From positions 1,922,001 through 1,986,000 of the forward strand of contig CM082597.2 of NCBI GenBank assembly GCA_040954595.2: a stretch of 64,000 nt of DNA, read 5' to 3'. This document shows, piece after piece, positions 52,929 to 64,000 of this stretch (positions within the stretch are counted from its first letter, which is position 1; the number at the start of each line of letters is the position of its first letter). The position numbers were made by a program, and so were the translations under genes. The notes beneath the pieces were generated by a model, which was not told where the DNA came from, ran no database searches, and was given only the letters and a program-made list of their open reading frames with translations. The DNA comes from Balanoglossus misakiensis. Taxonomy: Eukaryota; Hemichordata.

Positions 52929-55900
52929 GTAAGCACTTCACAAATTTATTATTTTATTCACTATTATTTTTGAGGGAGAAAAAATAAAATAATCGCTAAG
53001 GAGAGGTCGAGCAGAGTGCATCAATCTTCGACACAAAAGAGGGAAATCTCTGTTTTCATCGCGACTTCAATTCCACTGCACTGCGTTGATGCCCTCAGCT
53101 CACAGCGAGAATAATTCTCAATTTATTCAACATAACAGGCGCCGACCGCGACAAAAGCGCCTCCTGGTTTGAGCGCGCTGATGTAAAGCGCGCGTGAATG
53201 CGAATCTGAATCCGACTCAAAAGAATTGAACTTTAGAATGACATCACACAAACACAATTTACATTCCCAGTGGTTCTAAGATCGAAATATGCCTAGGAAT
53301 ACATGCAGGTTTGTCAGAGAGCGAGACAGACACAGAAACTGTTATTTCACTTCGATCCGAGACCTCACTACTACTCTGAATGCAGAATTTCTAAAAAAAA
53401 TTGTAATATACGGCGCTTCGCACAAAGCTCATCGGAATCAAAAGTGGCTTGCGCCGAGACAATAAAGTGCCTTTAATTCGTAGGACATAAAACGAAATGG
53501 CCAGTTAGATTTGGTCATCAAGTCGTAGGATTTCTAAAGAACAAAAACTTCCTGAACAACTTTCCCACAGTTTCTAGAGAGTATTTTCGTTGGACTATTA
53601 CAAAATATTCTTTTAGTGCGTATAAACTACATTTTTGACAGCACACTTTTGGTGCGTAATCAGATGTTCATGTATTAGTCTTATTGACATGTGAGTAAAT
53701 ATTAGTAAAACACACGAACGGACAAATTGTCGACGATCAACTGGGCGTTGTCCTCACTGAACAGAACCCCGCGTTTACTATCGTCCGCATGCACACGGTT
53801 ATCGCGCCCGCATTGGCGTAAAAACTCCCACGTTGTTGCAGGCGGCGTGCCGCGCGCCTAGACGCGTCCGACGGTGTTGCAAGCGACAAGAACAAACATG
53901 GCGCGGGTGCGGGGTCCGGTTCCGTTTTCTCGGTGCGGGCTTGCCTTCAAATATTCCCTGACGATAAATGTTTTAACTACATCTTATAACTATCAAATTG
54001 TTAACATTTTTTCGAACATTTTTGTCAGTGACAAGTTCCAAATGGCGATACAAAGTCATCACGGATATGTATATAGTGGGACACACGTATGCAACTTTGG
54101 GCTACAGTGTGACGTATTTGCGCACATAAAACAAAACAAGACAATCATATGACAAAATCCCACTGAAAAAAGTATGTATTTGGTCTTCCGGAACGAAAGG
54201 AAATCTTCCCTACCCTTCAGCAAACTATCTAATGAAATTTCGGAAATGCTATTTGCCATAGTGATACCTTCAATATCCTAAAACAGTACTTTGCCCGTGG
54301 TTTGAAATGCACTTATGTCGGAGGGAGCCGCAGAGAACTGTACGTCTAAACGCTGGCAATCGTAGCGGGACACGGGTATAAGCGACTTAGAGTTACTCCC
54401 TTAATGCTAGACGATTTTACTCAGTAATTAGCCTCTCTAAAACTGCCGCGGAGGTAGGACCCCCTAACTTGGAGCCGCGAAACCGAGCTGGCTACCATTT
54501 TCGAGGGATTTGTCGTCGACTGACGGAAAGAACGACCAGGGATGGCGGGGACTTCGTGAATCTCCACACAAGCAACATTTTGTGTATTTTGGGCAGTGTC
54601 CTACATAGCTGTTCATATATTTATAGTACTGTGTGCACACTGACAAGCACGAACTATGTGTCTTTTACAGGTCTCTTGAATGTCTTAACATCAATTTAAC
54701 GGATCAATATCTGTCAGAAAGATTAACAACCAGCGGCCATTTTCGCTGGCCAGAGGAAAAATTCTGACGTCACTGACGATAGAGATCAGGCCGACAGGAA
54801 TCGCCAACTTAGCGCCCGCGCCTTTTTCCAGCCAGTTAGGGGGCACGGTGCATTTGGAATATGGGCGATTAGCTGCAGTAATGGCCAGGGGAAAGTTGTA
54901 ATGGAGCCCGTCGACTGCCATCTCCCGAGAGATTCCGTAGATCAACCCCAACATTTCAAAACAATGTAGTTTATTGTGATTTGATTTCATTTGCCGTTGG
55001 CACCGTCCAGATTGAGTTATTAAGCTAAATGTTGAGGCTATTAGGCGATGTTGATCCGTCACTCGAAGACCTATATTGTTTCAACGGAGGCAGTGTGTCG
55101 TTTACTGTCCTGACAGTGCAGTGCCAAGCCGGTGGACGCGATGTTGCTTTATAAGTTCGAACCTGATTCTAACACGACGCTGATTATATATCTACTTTTT
55201 TCTCTTCATATTCATAACTTTCTGCCTAAGCTTTTCGAATAATTTCAGAACTGTCATATCGTAGAATTCGTTCAGTCGTCTGCTGATCAATTTCCGCGCG
55301 CAAAATCACCGCCATTTCATGCCTACCTCCCTAACTTAAGTAAAATTTCGAATTTCAAAAAAAATTATTTTTTTAGAAATTGGTTCTCTTCTGAGAGCTG
55401 CCACCACTTCAACAGAGAATACTTGGAAATTAAGGTTTAGTGTTTAGTTTTAGGTACTTTCTATGCTAAGCCGATTGGCGAGTGAACATTGGGTTTGCTA
55501 AAACAACGGGTTTGGCAGGAACGGTCTGGCCTCGGCTAATAACGAGTAGTGAACGGTCGGCCGGTGTCAAAGAGGTTCCAACCATGTAATGCCATGATCC
55601 CGTAATTGCAAAATCCCTCCAAAATCGCTTGATCGGATCGGCACTCATCGAACATTTCGCCAGTTGACATGGCGATCACTTTGCCAAGCGCCGTTACCCG
55701 AGCGCGCCGACACGACAGTTCCATTACACCGATATTCTTGAAATGGCGGGAAATCCGCACCGCCGCCATGGCGAGGACGCAGCGGTGTTGGTTCCAGGAA
55801 ATGTTTGTCGGGGATTTCCATCCTCGAGTAATTTTGTTTTTAATACCATCACACCTAGAAGATGTTCCAGATTACCTCAGAATTGGGTATTAGGTTGATA

Positions 55901-57303
55901 GCGTCAATTTCGACAATGACACTTTTCACACTAATGAATTTCGCTTCGTGGGGCAGTTACAGAACCCATCATAAAAATGCCCCAAAGTGCAAGTTCATGT
56001 TTCTTATGCACAATTCTCAGACCTGAATCGGTTCAAGCACCTGTACCCTAATTCTAAAGTCTCGCATTGAGCTCGTGTGGTTTTACGCTAAAATGCAATA
56101 ACGATTATTAAAGAACTCCCCTTCTTATCCTGCCGTCCCCTGCGGATATCTGCTTATATTCTACCGCGGTTTCTTTTTTTTTCAATTCAACATTGGAGTC
56201 GAATGTTTGATCTTTAAATACCGTTTCAAATTTCTTATAGCGGTATTTTAGGATCGTATAGAATCTTTGCGAGATTGAGATTGAATTCAAAGGGGCATTG
56301 TTATTCACCAAATAGGCGATCGAATATCATTATTCGCGGCCGTGAAAACTTTTTGTTTTTGATTGTTGAATGAATCTCAGGTCGGTTTCAATATGGCGAC
56401 CGCACTAATCGACCAAAATGGTCGATCGATGTGAACCAAAAGCTTTCTGCGCACAACGATGCAGGAGGGACATGTCTTTTCAAACTGTAGTACAGAAATG
56501 TTTTTGGAAGAAAATTTCAGGTTATTAAAACTTAACCTGTCGGCTGGCGATAGAACTTTCGCGAGACAAAAAGATGCACGGTCATAGTTATTCGTTTACC
56601 ACTTAGCGCGGGAAATCATGAAAGCGGCAGACGACCAACAAACTCGGTCGCGCGCAGTAATTTATTCATTTCTCAACGGTTACGTCACTTGTCTGTAACC
56701 TAATTTTGCATCAGAATTTCGCGAATACTTGTCCGTCTCCAGAGCTGAAATTGTTGTTGATTTGATGCGAAGTCTTACACCATTATCTGTTCGGCGAAAA
56801 CGTGGCATATCTTCGTTTAGTTTTGCATCCATCGAGTTGTCAAATTTCCGGACGGGTATGTCATCATCCTCCTTTCCTTCCTACACCACATTTCAGTTTC
56901 CGATGGATCTCGATTTGGCGCCACGCTGATAGGATAATAGTTTCCAACGCCCGGCTGCAGATTTCCCGCCGTAGCGTTCTTTGTCACTTGAACTTAGTCC
57001 AGGTCTTCGACCGATATCAATGTCACATTTAGCGATTATTTTTTCAAGGCTATGGCCCATCAGGAAAAAAGGCGCTTACAACTTCTGGTTGTTCTGATTG
57101 GCACGTGGGCACTGAATTGAAAGGCTTAATTTACTTGTGACATCCCCCCATAAAATGGGGAGGGGGAATCAGGTTTATTTCATTGCTTATTTCAGTAAAG
57201 TTTTACCTCATCCTAACTCAGAATTAAGACAACTATAATATTATTTAAGTAATAAATTTCTTGTTGTAATTAATTATTCATTTATTATATTTTTAAATCT
57301 CAG
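52929..57303 (+). other. Gene 2 intron 2
   Basis: 4.4-kb intron with CpG-rich patches at about 53770-53940 and 54780-54860. No coding exon recognised. Confidence 0.5.
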
Positions 57304-57372
57304 GTTATGCCTCATCGATTCCGCAAGTACCGAAGCCAACTATGGACCCATCACATACTCATATAAGACCAG
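57304..57372 (+). CDS. erg/fli1-like: Gene 2 exon 3: paralogue of gene 1 exon 7
   Basis: 69-nt exon, phase 1-1, acceptor after an AT-rich tract (tttttaaatctcag), donor gtgcgt at 57373. It reads SYASSIPQVPKPTMDPSHTHIRP in spliced phase, shown here by its blocks: IPQVPKP, MDPS and HTHIRP. It matches gene 1 exon 7 at 12 of 22 aligned positions with one extra residue (Ser before HTHI). The next exon should encode D-PYQI-like sequence in phase 1; I could not find it before 64000, so the gene is cut by the window edge. Confidence 0.85.
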
Positions 57373-57408
57373 GTGCGTACGATGACGCAATTTACATAAA
57401 TCAATGTC

Positions 57409-57480
57409 AGTCTGTCTGTCAACCTGCCTGTGTGTGTATGTATGTGTGTGTACATGTCTGTCTGTCTATCTGTCTGCCTG
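57409..57480. repeat. TGTC/TGTG repeat near a splice donor
   Basis: Interrupted TGTC, TGTG and TGTA units starting about 36 bases downstream of the gene 2 exon 3 donor. Confidence 0.9.
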
Positions 57481-57765
57481 ACTTTATTAACTTTGCTTTT
57501 TTATGTGGCTATTCCACGTACATCAGTTATTTATTTACTCCAAACTATAACCTGACACGACAGATGTTCATCAGATAGCAGACTACACTGATATCGTAAT
57601 TAAAATCTTCCCGATCCAATTCACGGCATCCATGATGCTCTACGCGATATGGATATTGTTGTCCGGTCTTTCAGTGTGGGATATCTCTCGAATATTTACT
57701 GTATACAGCGGAAGACTTTATGCTGTCGGATTGACGGAGACGATTGTGTGCCCTTTGTTGACACT

Positions 57766-57819
57766 AAGTGCGCGAGGATCCGCGAGAAGTGCGCGGGGTT
57801 CCGCGAGAAGTGCGCGGGG
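57766..57819. repeat. 21-bp tandem repeat
   Basis: About 2.6 copies of a 21-bp GC-rich unit starting AAGTGCGCG at 57766, 57787 and 57808, with two or three substitutions between copies. Because 21 is a multiple of three it creates an ARGSARS-like repeat in one frame, but there is no supporting gene context. Confidence 0.9.
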
Positions 57820-58028
57820 CCGGGGATTCGCGACTCTGGCTGCAAACTGCGGAGTAGGACACTGACCACGCACACAGAGGCTGTGTTTTCATAAATGTTT
57901 CACACGCGTCGACCCTTCCACGTTACTGTTTTAGTAAGGGCGCAAAAGTTCTTATGGCAGGAAGTGAAAGAAAGAAAGGGAAAGAACGGGGGAGAGGGAG
58001 CAACATACGCTTACAGAGACAGCAGACT

Positions 58029-58095
58029 GACTGACGGAGTTTCTGACTGACTGACTGACTGACTGACCGAATGAATGAATGAATGAATGAATGAA
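58029..58095. repeat. (CTGA)n then (GAAT)n microsatellite
   Basis: About six CTGA units followed by about six GAAT units. Intronic in gene 2. Confidence 0.95.
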
Positions 58096-58844
58096 AGATT
58101 GGGTGAGTGAAACAGTAAGGTGCCACTCTGCCTTATTTCGCAGAATTAAACCAACAATTTTCTTCGGTACAATGCCATCGAAACAGACAGCCATGATTAA
58201 CGGTTGAAATATTTCCCGCGAAGCTAATCTCTCCTAGCTGTCGGCCGATATCCAACGTGTCATAAATAACATGGTTTTGATTATTTCGTATCACAATGGT
58301 ATTTAATCACCCAGCGTTTATTAATTAATTTTCCAGCGAATTAAACTCAATAGGCGTAACTTTGAAAAGTTGTAACGAAGAACGGTTTTGACAAGGGGAC
58401 AATAATGAATTTCTTTATAATGGTAAAGGAGCAACTTAGCAGATATGTAAAAAAAATATTAAATCACTTACTTCAAACAATGGCGCTGGCCGCTGGTGTC
58501 TTGATTTTTATCCAGTGGGTCGCAGTTCCACACCGCCTCAAACGGTTCAGATTTGGCGTTCGATTCTGTTATCTGAGATTTCGCTCTTAAAATGAACCTG
58601 GAACACAAAAGAAACAAAAGAAGCCATGATAACCACGAAAAAGGCGAAATATAGAAAGCTAACTAAATAAATGTCTTGCCCTGAGGCTATATGAGAAAAG
58701 TGAACACATTCAGGCATGTTATACGTTTTAATTACAGTCTGGTTCCCAATAATCTGTGCTGAATGACGAATCACTGAAGGCAGTAATCAGTGGTTAATTA
58801 ATTAATCAAAATTATTTTTCCGTTCAGTTTAAATGGTATTAGGC

Positions 58845-58902
58845 GCAGAGAGGGAGGGGGAGAGACAGAGACAGACAGACAGACACAGAGTGTGTGTCTG
58901 TC
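58845..58902. repeat. GA/GACA/GTGT compound microsatellite
   Basis: GAGGGA purine tract passing into GACA units and then a short GT tract. Confidence 0.9.
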
Positions 58903-61900
58903 AATGTATATATACATGAACATACATTGTCCTTGTATAATGTCAATTGAACAATATGTCAATTGTCTCTCTTATATGATGCAACATTTCTTTCTTGATT
59001 ATACATACATGTACACAGAAAATACATCTACATATATGTGTGTATATATAATGAAAATTATAATTGAATTAGAGACTCGAGAGGTAGAAACCTCGGTATT
59101 TATAACTATATGAAGTGAACCTTTTTTGACATAATTTGGTTACCATAGTGATTATCACTGTAGTTGGAGTAAACTACAATCTGAACAGAGACAGGGGAGA
59201 AAGGGAAGCGTGATTGAGTTTTTTCCCGAAAGATCTGTATCTGTGGTAAACACGCGCACGGACAATGGCGAACATTTTGCCGGGCCAGCAGATACCCATC
59301 TTTTTCATAACCAAACTTATGGAGAGTTGATGACAATTATTTCAATAAACACCACACGCGAGATTTAATTACCATTGAATTTAGTGCGAGGGGGAGGAAG
59401 CGCCTGATATACAGGCACGCTTCTGTGACAACCGGGGATAGGACCGATCACCATGGAGATTACATCGATGACAGTTGGTAATGACACACTGTCCGAATCG
59501 TTGGAGGGGATGAGACAAAGTCTGTCTGGCTGGTCAACTTTTTACGTGGCTTTCGGGTGCAGTGTGTTGCGAAGTTTAGTTCTGGATAGTCATGCGCCAG
59601 TTTCAGCCATTTTTTTCTAGAATCGAGTCAAGATTGTTATCGTTAACGCACACCGAACCGCGCCAAGTTTTACGTCGTCCGTTTCTCACGAAAACGGAAC
59701 GACGCAATAAACATCGTTTAAAAGCCAAGCGAAATTTGATAAAAACGAACCGGGGGACATAAAACGATGGGAGTATTATTTTCAGGACGGATGCACCTGG
59801 TTGCAAAATATATTTTTATTTGAAATAGAAAACTGAGAGCGTGTTTGCTCCGGTGTGCGTGTGTAATACAAAATTGTTGCTTCCTGATACGCGCTGTCAG
59901 AAAAACTACTGGAGGACTCTGAGGAGCAGAATTTCTCTGAAAATAATGCAAATTAATTTCTATTAAATGTACTTTTAATACAAAAAGAAGCGTGGCACCC
60001 AAGGACGCACGTATGCGTGGGTCCATGATGTATGCGATGCTCTGGAGATAAGGCGGGAAAAAATGATTGAATTTTGTCGTCTGTTCAGAGCATATGTTGC
60101 GCAAGCATTGTGTTGTAAATTTCGTGTCGATTTCATCGCAAGACAAGTGTTTTGCTAACACCTCCGCTGATAGCAGGATGCAATGACACATCGGAAATGG
60201 ACATCAAAAGAAATTGACATCTCTTTTGAAACAGGGGAGGAAGCTATAGGCAACCAATCGCTGCCGCGTTGATTGTCGATGCTCTGCTGGCGTACCTCGA
60301 CCTCGTTCCCGAACACTTTTCTTTGTGTTCCGTCATCCCCGATTGGTAAATGATACGGATATATTATTGTCAGACGCTGAAAACACTTCAAATTGCCTTC
60401 CTATATTGTTTACATGCGCGAGAATTCCCAGTCCGGACCGTAAACCACCATAGCGCGCAAACCCGGAAACAATGAACCCAGAAATTCTGTGTATACAAGC
60501 CAAACAATGAAGTATATGATCACACCCTCTAGCAGTAGAAGAACACGAAACGATAGCTCATCAACAGAAAAAAAAACAGCGCAGAAAAATTATCAGAAGT
60601 TGCAGTTATTACCGCTGTGACTTTTCGCGTCTATTTATCACTTTATGTCGTTCGCCGTTTATGCTAATTCAGTGACACACAATTTCCCGCCATAATGATG
60701 CATCGACGACAGGTCTATTACCGTAAGCAAGTAATGTCACGGTCACCGAAGTGTATATGTTTCTTTCTAAATTTGCGAGTCCCCCGAGTTGCAAAACCAC
60801 TGCACGCTGTCCAACATGCGTTTCCGGCGTTGCAAACGACGTTATTCTTTGCAACATTTAATTATTGTTTGACCAGTCGACTGTCTTTCCACTGAATTAC
60901 TGTCACTAATGACATTTCGGCAAATCGGAGGAGACGGAAATGCGGATTACCCAAAATGCAGTGCGAAAAGTACTGATTAAAGGGGAAGTTCGGTCCAGCT
61001 GATTTCTACATAATTGGTAGCTATGGGGTCACTCTTTCAGAAAAAAAAAACATTTCGAGCTGTACAAGTTGCGCGTTAAAAAAAAACGAGGGAAAGTTGA
61101 CAGAATTTATTTGCTCATAGAAAAATGCCAGTCTAATTCTTACTCCCTGTTCTACGAGCTACTAAGGCGTGGTATACTCCAAAAATATTTTCTTTTAAAT
61201 TAGTAATTTTTAAGGCAAATATTCCACAAATAGTTTAGGAGTTCAAAGATATCTTGTTTATAGTTTTATGATTGGCGATGTCTTGCTTCTGACAGAATAT
61301 CTGAATGATGCGGAAAGTTACCAGCGATAGAGCGTCTCGTCTCGACATGACTCTCCCCCTCTCTCTCTCATCTATCACCCTGCCGCTATTTATCCTGGCG
61401 ATCGATTACCATTGCTTGAAAAATGGGGTGGATGACGATACACGCTGTAATTATCTGCTCCTCGAGCCTGCATTAGCGGAAGACAAGCGAGAGGCGGAAA
61501 CGCCGTCATGTTCTGCCGCCGAACACTCCACCGCTTCTCAGGCGCGAGGCGCGCAAACGCGATGCCAGTGTCGCGGGGTCACCCCGCTCGGCCGCTCAAA
61601 GCGATGACGGACCGTGATTCAAAGGGCAGACCGAAGCGAACTCGCATATCTAGAAAAAGACTCGCGTTATTACACGGATAATAGTCGGCCTGTATATGGT
61701 ATATCTTCAGTGCCTCGGCTATTGGGATCAGCCGACCGATATTTGGCGATGAATAACCAGCGCAAAAGTAAAATCATTTATTCCAGTTGACGAAGCAGAC
61801 TAGTGGGCCATTCAGACAGTTTTTCAACTAATCCGAGCGGACTCTTAATTTAATATTACTACCATCAGCTAGAATTGAGGCCCTCATTTGCACAGAAGAG

Positions 61901-62276
61901 ACTTAAAAAGAACACGCTCGGCCTTTTTGCGCTCACTGTCATCCTCTGCCCCACCGGACAAAATGATTGGTTTACAACGCCTAAGAATTGAGAGCGTCGC
62001 CTGATGATCGAGAGGAGAACTTATCGCCGTTATTGCTTTACCACACTAAAGCTCTTCAAGTCGCGCGTCATAGGAGCTCGCCCTTTTCTGTGTAACAGTC
62101 TTTTCAAACATCACTGCCGAGCTACTTGGCACAAAAAGACACTAAAGTACAGCCTGAGTCTGCACTGCGAGGTCGTGACGTCTAAATTTTCACGTCTGAA
62201 TAGAAGAGGTAGTTTGCGCGTCTTTCACACTTCTCACTTGAAAACGCACAAGCGCCACCAAAATAAAATAAAATAA

Positions 62277-62307
62277 ATGATGGATGGATGGATGGATGGA
62301 TGGAAGG

Positions 62308-62347
<40 letters not shown>
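62277..62347. repeat. (GGAT)n then (GAT)n compound microsatellite
   Basis: About six GGAT units followed, after AAGGT, by about thirteen GAT units. It explains the poly-Asp/Met/His open frames seen here on both strands. Confidence 0.97.
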
Positions 62348-64000
62348 CAGTTCTGGCAAAACATTTTTCCACCGTTTGCATGACTTAAAAAGTCACATAT
62401 TCAACGGTCGTGACACTATCCAAGCTTGTCCTTCGCGAGACAAGCATTCGAGCAAATGCGTTTACATTCGACACACTGTGTCGTATTGTTCGCTTCCTGA
62501 AAGTGATCGAGGGCCCATCGAAACTCTTGAGAGGGTTATGCAGCCTTTCAATGACAATTCTTCGGGATCTAATTACCAAGACGTGGGCTTCTATGCTCTT
62601 TGCCTCCATTCCTTATTAAGTCGACTTCGATCGGCGTTTTGATTTATAGGCCCGAATTCACGTATCTCTCAACTAGCGGTTTGTCATTGCGTAATCTCGT
62701 TGCATAGCGGCGTTGGTGTTGATTTTAGCTCGAGTCAAATTCAAGCACTTCTGACATTTCATTTGATGTGGGATGGCGTGCTATGTTTTGTTAGATCTAT
62801 GTTGATATTTACATAGAATATAGGATTGGGTCTCTCCAAAGCGTGACTAATGGATCGGCGGCGTTCTCGGGGTCATGTTGGTGCTCCGTCGCGCTAATTC
62901 ACCGCTGCCAATGATTTTAATTACCGGGACGTGACGAGTTTGCCGTTGTTTAGCGACTGTTGGCAACCCCCCTCCCCGGCCGTGAAGTGGTTTGCTATTT
63001 GTTAGATCGGGTGATATATGGCCGTACGAGACACTCGAAAACACGTTAGCCTGCATGTACCCATTATGGAAGTTGTTGACACAGTGATTTTTTATGTAAA
63101 GTGCCGTTTTGAAGTTTATCCCGCGGTTCGCTGGTGACGTGGAACAGACAGTTCTCCAAATATTGAGAAAACCATGACAACGTCCTCGGTGAAAAGTCAT
63201 TTTTTTCAGTATGATATCTTAATTTTACACTCCGTTAGAAAAAAAAACTAATACCAAACATTTGTGCAAACCACATTCATTACATTTTACAAAAAAAAAA
63301 TATATTGTTCGATAATATAATCCAGTCACCCGTAAAACGAGTAAAATGGCAACAAATATTTTATGAAACCTCCATTGTTATAATTGAAATTTATCGCCGA
63401 AATTGTTTTATCTACGACAACTATCGCTGATAAATTCTGACGTCACGAGTTCCATTGTCGTCTGTTTCCGGTATACTCCCGCGCTCCGTCCAGCTGGACG
63501 CGAACAACACGCTCGTGTTGCATGAATCACTGTGGTCGGGAGGCCTCCGTCAAATTTGCCATGTGCTCATCCATGTCTCGCTGGCGCATTAGCCGTAATG
63601 TTAATTGTTGCATAAATACAACAATTATCAACATTTAAAGTCGGTTCCATTTGCACGTCTACAGGGCTTACGCCTCGTTTGCCCGATACTGACTACACAA
63701 AGCGCCGATCATTGGGACCTTAAAAAACCCGGACTGTTTACACCCATCCTCACAACATTCATAGCGCGATAAAGTGTTATAGCTCCGCGTATATCCGGTG
63801 TAGTAATATCTTCCAAAAGGTAGAAATAAAGCAAAACGACATTTTATTCTTTTTGAACGAAATATCGTGAAAATTAATCCTTATTTTGAGGAAAAGCCTC
63901 GGAGATACTAGGATGAAAGACCGCCGCGATTAGTGAAGGGCGGGGATCGGCGATTGGAGAATAGCTTGAAGTTAAGCGATGGGTTAATAATTGGGGGATT

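Larger units (their letters stand above)
57373..64000 (+). other. Gene 2 intron 3, incomplete at the window edge
   Basis: AT-rich DNA with several simple repeats and no exon that I can support. I looked for a PYQI-x-GP-x-SSRL exon and for ETS-domain sequence and found neither. If gene 2 follows gene 1, this is the intron before the 48-nt exon and is at least 6.6 kb long against 0.66 kb in gene 1. Confidence 0.5.

Noticed and set aside
57632-57894. Open frames containing an ARGSARS repeat
   Set aside because: Produced by the 21-bp tandem repeat inside a gene 2 intron.
61305-61607. 100-codon open frame with a GC-rich end
   Set aside because: No homology recognised, no suitable phase-1 splice sites, low-complexity leader; not callable as a gene 2 exon.
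1-64000. CRISPR arrays, operons, phage or plasmid features
   Set aside because: Short exons, GT-AG introns and long non-coding spans show animal nuclear DNA; the only direct repeats are micro- and minisatellites without spacers.

Overview
This window is animal nuclear DNA. It holds one complete ERG/FLI1-family ETS transcription-factor gene on the + strand (coding span 5600-34894) and the 5' part of a second, tandem, diverged relative (from 51601, running off the right edge). I saw no prokaryotic gene, tRNA, rRNA, CRISPR array or transposon ORF. Coding exons are short islands in AT-rich DNA with GT-AG introns and many simple repeats. CpG does not look depleted, which fits an invertebrate better than a vertebrate. 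The protein closely resembles chordate FLI1/ERG (N-terminal block [29 protein letters not shown]-terminal HLGSYY), so a bilaterian, perhaps an invertebrate deuterostome or a lophotrochozoan, is my guess. The species is not determined.

Gene 1, long form. Nine coding exons were assembled by splice sites, phase and homology: 5600-5623, 7122-7527, 10241-10441, 10652-10732, 11801-11875, 26577-26648, 28797-28862, 29522-29569 and 34389-34894. They sum to 1479 nt, an open frame of 492 residues plus stop (human ERG is about 486, FLI1 452). Order: N-terminal activation region, Pointed (PNT/SAM) domain at about residues 133-211, a modular linker, the ETS DNA-binding domain at about residues 327-410, and a C-terminal FLI1-like tail. 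Exons 3 to 8 are all phase 1-1 and divisible by three.

Gene 1, short form. A second first exon (24449-24527) lies inside intron 5 behind a CpG-rich, CCAAT-bearing stretch. It ends in the phase needed to join exon 6, giving a predicted 256-residue protein with the ETS domain but no PNT domain.

Gene 2. At 51601-51670, 52854-52928 and 57304-57372 there are three exons matching, in order, phase and sequence, the short-form first exon, exon 6 and exon 7 of gene 1. No PNT exon was seen between the two genes. The expected 48-bp exon and ETS exon of gene 2 should lie beyond 64000. The pair therefore looks like an old tandem duplication in which the downstream gene begins like the PNT-less form of the upstream one.

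Layout: 1-5599 upstream DNA; 5600-34894 gene 1; 34895 to about 35880 likely 3' UTR; about 35.9-51.1 kb intergenic DNA with microsatellites and a structured trinucleotide minisatellite at 43.35 kb; 51.1-64 kb start of gene 2. All exon boundaries were read by eye; no alignment, RNA or database evidence was available.
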